Assembly: GCA_022316685.1 (NCBI GenBank)
Contig: JAKJHU010000023.1
Location: 4,234,692 to 4,298,691 of the forward strand
Origin: Progne subis subis
Lineage: Eukaryota > Chordata > Aves > Passeriformes > Hirundinidae
Length of the DNA stretch: 64,000 bases
Direction: 5' to 3'
Every line of letters begins with the position of its first letter. The stretch's first letter is position 1. The notes under the pieces were generated by a model that made no database searches, was not told where the DNA came from, and was given only the letters and a program-made list of their open reading frames with translations. Shown in pieces: positions 57,637-64,000 of this stretch. The position numbers were made by a program, and so were the translations under genes.

Positions 57637-60600
57637 CAGCAAGCAACAGTGACATCCACATCCACCTGCTTAGTATGACCTAGCAGGTGGTAAATCTGAA
57701 ACTCCTCCAAAATGAACTTATCTAGAAAGTCTACTCTAAAAAACAGCATCTGCCTATGGTGTAATTTGTCCCAGAAAAGTCTATCCATGTCTCTCCAGAT
57801 TGCAAAGGAGCCTAGACCTACTAATTCTACTAACCTCTAATTAAGACATTTTCGTTAGGGCACTAGAGTTGCGGGTGCAGAAGAAAGTCTGTACCCAAAT
57901 GTGCTGGAAGAATTTAGATGTCATTTGTAATTAGCATTGTTTTTGAATAATATCAGATTTAGACAACTGAAATCTTAAATCTTGCTTAAAGCAAGCTGCA
58001 AGTCTGCAGCATTATTAGGAAAAATTGACATTTTTAATTTTTTTTTTTATGTACTTCCACTTTTGTCTGGCATAGAGCACTCACAACAGTTTCTCTGCAT
58101 GTTTAATGTGAAGGCTGAATTTTGATTCCTTTTGCTATTGTTTTTGTATTTTCTAAATTTTTCCCAAGTACAAATGTTTTCATAGTGTTTTTTGACACAA
58201 GGAAATTGTGTATGTAATTACTTTTACTGGACCTCATTAAAATTGTATTTTTAAAATTGAAAGAAATTCTCCTTGTCTGACAAATGCCAAAAGCCAAAAT
58301 AGAAGAAAAGCTGAAAAAAAAGAGATAGCAGGCAGCTAACTGACAGCCAGTTTTCTGCTGATTTTTCTAAAAACGTGTGGAGTTCCTTTACCAGGAACTT
58401 GTCTAAGCTAACAGTAGACCTCTTCCCCCTCCAAAAGGGGAAAATCCCCCAAAAAACTAAGGCAATTAAATTTAATGGGACACTGAAATACCACATCAAG
58501 AAACAACGTCTTTTACTGATACAGAAATTGTATCTTTGGAGGCATTTGCCAGTATTGTGTATGGTCACATTAAACCATGCTGAGCGTGTGCTCCAGCTGT
58601 CATGGAGTTTGGAAATTAACGCTGTCCTGGCTGGCGCTAGCCAGGAAAGTGGCTGGGTGTCTGGGGTTTGAGAAACACAGGCAAAGGGCCCTGGTAAGAC
58701 ACTGTGAATAGTTTGCTAAAAATACCCAGTGAACAGCAGGGCTCCTGAACTGCTGTCTTGTTCACAGAACAGGTATTTTTGAGGATCTCTCTTCTTAGCA
58801 ACATTATCTTCACTGGCCTTATCCAAACCAATCTATTTTCTCTTTTCTCATTTTTCATTTGGTACTTATATGTATACATGCCCTGCAAATATAAGATACT
58901 AGTTCAAATATAGGAAGCTAAGTAATCTTAAGAATATTTAAAGGAGAGCAAAAAGCTTACGTTTGTCAAATCCAATCCTCATGGAAAACTCAGAGGAACA
59001 GCTATGTTCCTATGTGACATTCAAAAGACTACTATTAGTTATTATTACTATTCTGTCACCATTTTATGGTAACATTAAGAAGACAAAAAGAAGGATCATC
59101 ACTCTAGGAGCTAAGAATGACATATGAGTATTTTTGGTGGAAAAATGCAACATGCTCTGCACTTAATGGTAATTCCACCAGCAGCCACATTCTTTCTGAT
59201 TGTAGTCATATAATAAATATCTTCCCAATCAAAAATGTATATGAATGAGTCAAATGGTTTCACTTGCTTCTAAGAAGTCCGTGTTTTATCCTGCTTAGAG
59301 TATATATGGGTAGCATTCTCATCTTTTAATGTTTTGGTTGAAAAAATATCTTTTTGTTCTGTGACAGGTGATGAAATATTTAATCACTGTTTTGTGGCTT
59401 TGGTTAGTTTGGGTGGTTTTTAATCTGCTTTATTCTTTTCTTGAAATGTTTTTAATATGCTTTATGACATCTTCTCTTAGTGCTGAAGTAATACATTTTA
59501 GTTCAATTTTTTCTTAGGAACAGATTTAAAAGAAATTATGTTGACTGATGTTCCTGATATTTCCTAAACCTATACAGTCTTTGCAGTGTTCTGTCCTGTG
59601 AGTAATGTAAACTGCTTCTTACATTGCATATGTCAATGAAATGATCTAGCCCTGTGAAATGTTGCCTACATTTTTTGAATTTGAAGAATGCAAATGCATT
59701 AACATTTTCACATTTATAAGCACTTGATGCATAAATCGTGCTTTTCCATAAATAATTAGATTGAAAATTGATAAAAATTGCAATATGAGAATCCTTTCCC
59801 TGTGATTATATTCCTGAAATACTGCAGCATCAAAGATAATACATTTAAACAAGATAACTTGCTTTTATAGCAGAGTGAATTTGTTCAGCATTTGTAAAGT
59901 AGTGCTCTGGGAGACAATCTGTGCTGTCATAATTCAGTGACTAAATTCCTTGATTTCCCCTACTTAGGTAGCAAAAAACTAGTGTAGACACATGTCATAT
60001 AGAAAGGAATAAAACAATGCCCTAATGACAATAAAATTCCTACTGTATGTATGGATCTGTAGAGTTTGCTCTAAGGAAGACACTGTCAGCATATAGGAGC
60101 ATCATGTCTTTATTAATTTTTATTTCTTTTAGGAGGTTTTTTGGTTTGGGGTTTTTGTTTGGTTGGTTGCTTGGTTTGGTTTGGGGGTTTTCTTGGTTTA
60201 GGTTTGTTTTTTGGTTTTTTTTTTACAGTGAAGATCCCTTTACCCTGTCAGTCTTGGTCATTTGTTGTGAGTTCTGCTGTTGTCAGGGAACCTGGTGCTT
60301 CTGAAAGATTAGATGAAATTTGGCCCTCAAGAGTGCAAAATGCTCTTTGGAGTCAGGATCAATGTCTTATTTGGGATTTCACATTTAAAGAAGACTGAGA
60401 AAGTATTACAGGTTTGACCTCTGAAGTTATTAATGCCCCCTGTTGCAGTAAGTGAGGGGCAGGGCTGTAATATGGAGCCATTCCCACCAGCCTGTGAAGG
60501 TTCTGCATGGAGGAGCAAAGCAGACCTGTCTGAAGGCAGAATTTGGTAATCGACTGTAAAGTTATTTTACAAGAGACAATGTAATTATTAAAACACAGAC

Positions 60601-63600
60601 AGATCATGCTTTGATATACTAAGCATACTGTCTGCACTTTCTCTGAGGCACTAGACAACTAAATGAGAAATAAAAATAGATGCCTTGAGGGGGAAGAAAA
60701 TAAGATTCAAACTCTGCAGCCTCCATTCATGGCCTGATTGCTCCCCCCAGCCTCCCTGCCCCATTTGTGCCTCAAACTCCACAGAAAGACAGCTCCCCAG
60801 CCAGAAGAGGAGTGTATTTGTCATAGCAGCACTGCCAGCCAAACCTTTGCATTTTAAGAAAGTAACACTGTCATTTTCTATTATATACCTTTTATTCTAA
60901 AGTGCTTTATTTAGCCTACACAAATGTGATTACTTCAGTTGATTTGTTATCTTAGGTTTCTGACTTATTCTAAGGTTCCTGCCATTCCTGGTTTCTTGGA
61001 AGGTTTTTCTTCTTCGTGCAATGACTTAACACTGGTACCCAATAGGAATAGAAACAAATATTTCTGTTTTCCATTCAAGCTGCTGTTTCTCCTCTAATGC
61101 TAATTATATTGCTGGGATGAGTACCTGATGTTAGTGAATATCCTCTTAAACATCATTAATAAAGGCTATCATCAATCCTTGTTCCTTGCATTTTGTGCCA
61201 TGTAGCTTCGTTATCTTCTACATTTTTCTTTTTATTATAGACTTGCCTTCACTTTTCAATCTCTGCAAGACTACTTGTGTGTATGTGAATCTCAATTAAT
61301 TTTAAACCCATGTTCAAAGGGAAATTGTATGAAAAAATTCAAAAGTGCAGATATATTGCTTCAGCTGGAATAAAATATAATTGAACAGAATTGAACAGAA
61401 CTGTGAAAGACCTGTCCTTACCAGGACTTTTCAAAGAGAAAGACATTGTTCCCTCCAACTAAGAAAGTAAAAATTGGTCCCATACTAATTACTAAGACAT
61501 CCTAAACAAGGTTATCATATTCTAAAATATATAATAAAGCTAAATTAACATTAACCTATTGGAAGGTTAACACTTTTTCTATTTCAGATTGTTTTCAGAC
61601 ATTTTTAGCCTATTTGTTTTCATTTGATGGGGTTTTTTTTCCCACCCACATACAACCCCATATAAAGTACTTTGTTTCTCTTTTTAATACTGTCCTTCCT
61701 AATACACTCAGTAATTCTTATATCTAACACAGGAATGAATTTCTGAATGCACTGTTCACATGTGCAAAATCTGGCATCTGTGCTCATCTTCAACTCAACA
61801 TCTCTTGCATGGAAATTGGTGTGCTCATTCAGGCTTTATCCATCATATACACTTCTTTGTTTCACCCCACAACAGGTTTATCAAAGACTACCCTACCACT
61901 GTGGGGACCACCTCCTGTTTCTTTCTCAGCTTGTATCATTCCCAAACCTTTGAAGTCTTTAAACTTCTGCCTGCCATGAGAGCCCATATGCTTCCAGCCT
62001 CCTAGATCCTTCCTGCCTGTCTGCTGTGAGCTTTCATCTTGATTCTGGAGGACCGAAGAGCAATATATGTACTCCAGCATAAGATCTGATGAGATTCTGT
62101 GGGTTTTCCCACCTTGTAATTACTACCTGTTCCTATCCAGGAGATTTCCCTGGTTCTGTCAGACATAGCTCTTGAAAGATCCTCTTGTATTTTGCTTCTT
62201 GTCTTTTGGTGTCATCTGGAAGATTACAGCACTTTCTCCACCATTTACAAAGTTATTGTTTTCAACATTACTACTGCCTATGCTCCTGTTTATTGTCTAA
62301 ATCATGTCTGGAAAATGTTGAATCGTTTTTCTGTAAAAGAAGAAATAAATCCGTAATATTTCCTCTGACTGCAACAGTTTCTTCTTTGAGATCCTACTCT
62401 TTCTCAAACTTATTCCGTCAGGGATTTGTAAGCTTACAAATTCTCAGTGCAGAAATATCAGTGGCAGCACCAAGACCACCAGTAACCTCTTTAAGCAACA
62501 TTCTTCATTTTTGCTCAGTAGTTACATATGTATTACAATAAGTTTTACAATAAATTGAGGAATAACTCTTTTTCTGTCATCAGCAACTGGAATCCAGTAG
62601 ACCAAGCTGCACAAACTCTCTGCAGAGTCAAGATTTCCAAGTTTGAAGATGAATAAAAGTAAATTTTCATTTGTATTTAAACAGGAATTAATTTTTCCTG
62701 TAGCTTACTATAGTGAAGATGGGACAAAAAGAAGGAATAAATCAAGTAAAGCAGTCAGGTAATCATACTAATTTAAAGTAGGTAAAAGCCAGAGCAGTGT
62801 GTAGGTTAAACAATACTTTCATTAGATAATGGCATAAGGACAAGTCTTTCTGCCTCTGGCATTTATTTTGATGAGGCTCTGTTCATGATCCCAAGTCTGG
62901 AAAAACACAGTAAGAAAAGAGAACAAATTATCATTGTGTGTCTGGACAGACACTATCAGATTGACTAACAATTTACTTTAAAGTCTGTTTATATCTGCTA
63001 GAAAAGTTAACAGCTGTATAATTAAACTCTCTGCCTGACCCAGAGGGAGTACACTTAAAATGTTACTGGCTGCAGAAATTGTTCCAATGAATATGCTCCA
63101 CTTTTACTTAGAGATACCTTTATAAATGTCAATTTACCTCCTCTAACTACAACACCGCCTTGATACTAAAACTGTCCCAGTAGCAGTATGAACTTAAGTT
63201 TTCAAAACATTTAAACCTTTGTCAACATTTAAGCCATGGCATGCTGATCAATACATGCCATACTGCTCCTTCTGAAGAACCTGGAATCTCTGCTTTTCCT
63301 GTCAGCAGCAGGAGAGATGTACCATATATAAGAAATCCATTTCCTTCTCCAGGTCAGGTGAGCGCAAATTATTGCTAATGTGTTACTATGGATATAAAAC
63401 ATTTCCTTGCTTGCAGTTAATGTCTCTTTTAGTGAGACTCTGTTATAAATAGGCTTAAATAGTAGTAGCAGGAGCAGTAGGAGTAGCAGTGGTTATAACA
63501 AAAATAAAAATAATTAGTATCAACAATAATAGTAGAGGTCCCATTATTAACCTTTTATTTCACCATTTAGTGGAGGAAAAAAATGTATTTTGTAATTCTA

Positions 63601-64000
63601 GACAAAGTATTTTTTAGCAGTATTTCACAAGTTATCTTATGGTTTATACTGTGAGTGCAAACCTTTATGGAAAGGACTGACTTTTCTTTCTGTGCTTGTA
63701 TTGGATTTAGCACACTGTTTATGTCAACAGCAACTAGCAGGTGCTACCATTAAGACAGGGAAAAATAATTATGCTTGCTCTTCAGACTTATTATGTTGGT
63801 ACCAATAAATGATCAAGGTAAGATTTCAATATAGAATGAGGTATGTTGTACTGATAAAGCATCTTTCATAAATATTTTTTTCAGTGTGTGTATTATGTCC
63901 AAACTCTCTTCCACTTGTCCAAAGGTGAGATATCTCTACCCTCGAGTGTTTCACAAACACACCTACTCTATACCATAATGTTACAACGGACTTGGTGAAC
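57637..64000. other. Unassigned noncoding sequence to the end of the window
   Basis: AT-rich with a T/G tract at 60129 (separate entry). The longest frames (105 codons minus strand at 58251-58568, 118 codons plus strand at 62185-62541) have no recognised family, splice context or codon signature. Less AT-biased patches occur at about 58560-58780, 60640-60840 and 61740-62180. An imperfect (AGT/AGC)n stretch lies at about 63460-63500. No gene, RNA or mobile element is supported. Confidence 0.6.
60129..60226. repeat. T/G-rich low-complexity tract
   Basis: Irregular TTTGG, TTTGGGG and TTGGTTGG units on the plus strand, ending in a poly-T run. The aromatic/Gly-rich frames through it are compositional artefacts. 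Confidence 0.9.

Noticed and set aside
57401..57788. Tyr-Ser and Phe-Leu repeat proteins
   Set aside because: The hexanucleotide AATAAG microsatellite stays in frame and yields dipeptide repeats; the flanking residues match nothing known to me.
1..64000. CRISPR arrays, operons, phage or integrative elements
   Set aside because: There are no regularly spaced repeats, no ribosome-binding-site-led gene strings and no prokaryotic protein families; the repeat content is vertebrate.
1..64000. tRNA, rRNA, snRNA or mitochondrial insertions
   Set aside because: I searched by eye for B-box-like 'ggttcgaatcc' and other hallmark sequences and found none; a tRNAscan-SE or Infernal run would be decisive.

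Overview
The window looks like AT-rich, gene-poor vertebrate nuclear DNA, most likely from a bird. The evidence is the repeat set. At least ten fragments of the avian/reptilian LINE CR1 are recognisable, several with the typical 3' ends related to ATTCTATGATTCTATG. Seven endogenous-retrovirus LTRs or LTR fragments are present, five of which resemble one dispersed avian LTR family. I see no L1/Alu-type elements, no bacterial-style operons and no CRISPR. A songbird is plausible from the LTR sequences as I remember them, but I cannot establish the species. Repeat identifications rest on pattern recognition; I could not run RepeatMasker.

I find no intact protein-coding gene, tRNA or rRNA. Every longer open frame is either inside a repeat (LTR, CR1, microsatellite) or is a short AT-rich frame with no recognised domain, splice context or family resemblance. 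The window is best read as intergenic or deep intronic sequence.

Layout. At 1-7 kb there is one short CR1 3' tail, two long A-tracts and otherwise unassigned sequence. At 7-14.2 kb lie an AT/GATA microsatellite, an old LTR (7502-8069), a CR1 3' end (9738-10135), an ancient CR1 3' end (11728-11925) and a well-preserved solo LTR (13483-14176) with a perfect 6-bp target-site duplication. A 51-bp segment occurs twice, at 8731 and 12562. At 14.2-27 kb there is another old LTR (18782-19302), a back-to-back pair of minus-strand LTRs (22045-22774 and 22781-23321), a strong hairpin at 23650 and a 5' LTR fragment at 26611. At 27-46.3 kb there are CR1 fragments at 28.7, 38.4, 40.4 and 44.5 kb, a minus-strand LTR (33800-34352), and an inverted CR1 pair at 45455-46305 that resembles a twin-primed insertion. 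At 46-64 kb there are a small CR1 reverse-transcriptase scrap, an ancient L3/CR1-like LINE 3' end (about 51.4-51.8 kb), a G-quadruplex-prone block joined to a roughly 236-bp pure GAGGA satellite, a 1.2-kb CR1 (55691-56885) and an AATAAG hexanucleotide microsatellite.

Nothing here forms a pathway or a gene system. The interest lies in the history of the mobile elements, the 51-bp duplicated segment, the unusual-structure DNA near 54.8-55.2 kb and a few candidate conserved noncoding patches. I did not find evidence for a previously undescribed molecular system and do not claim one.
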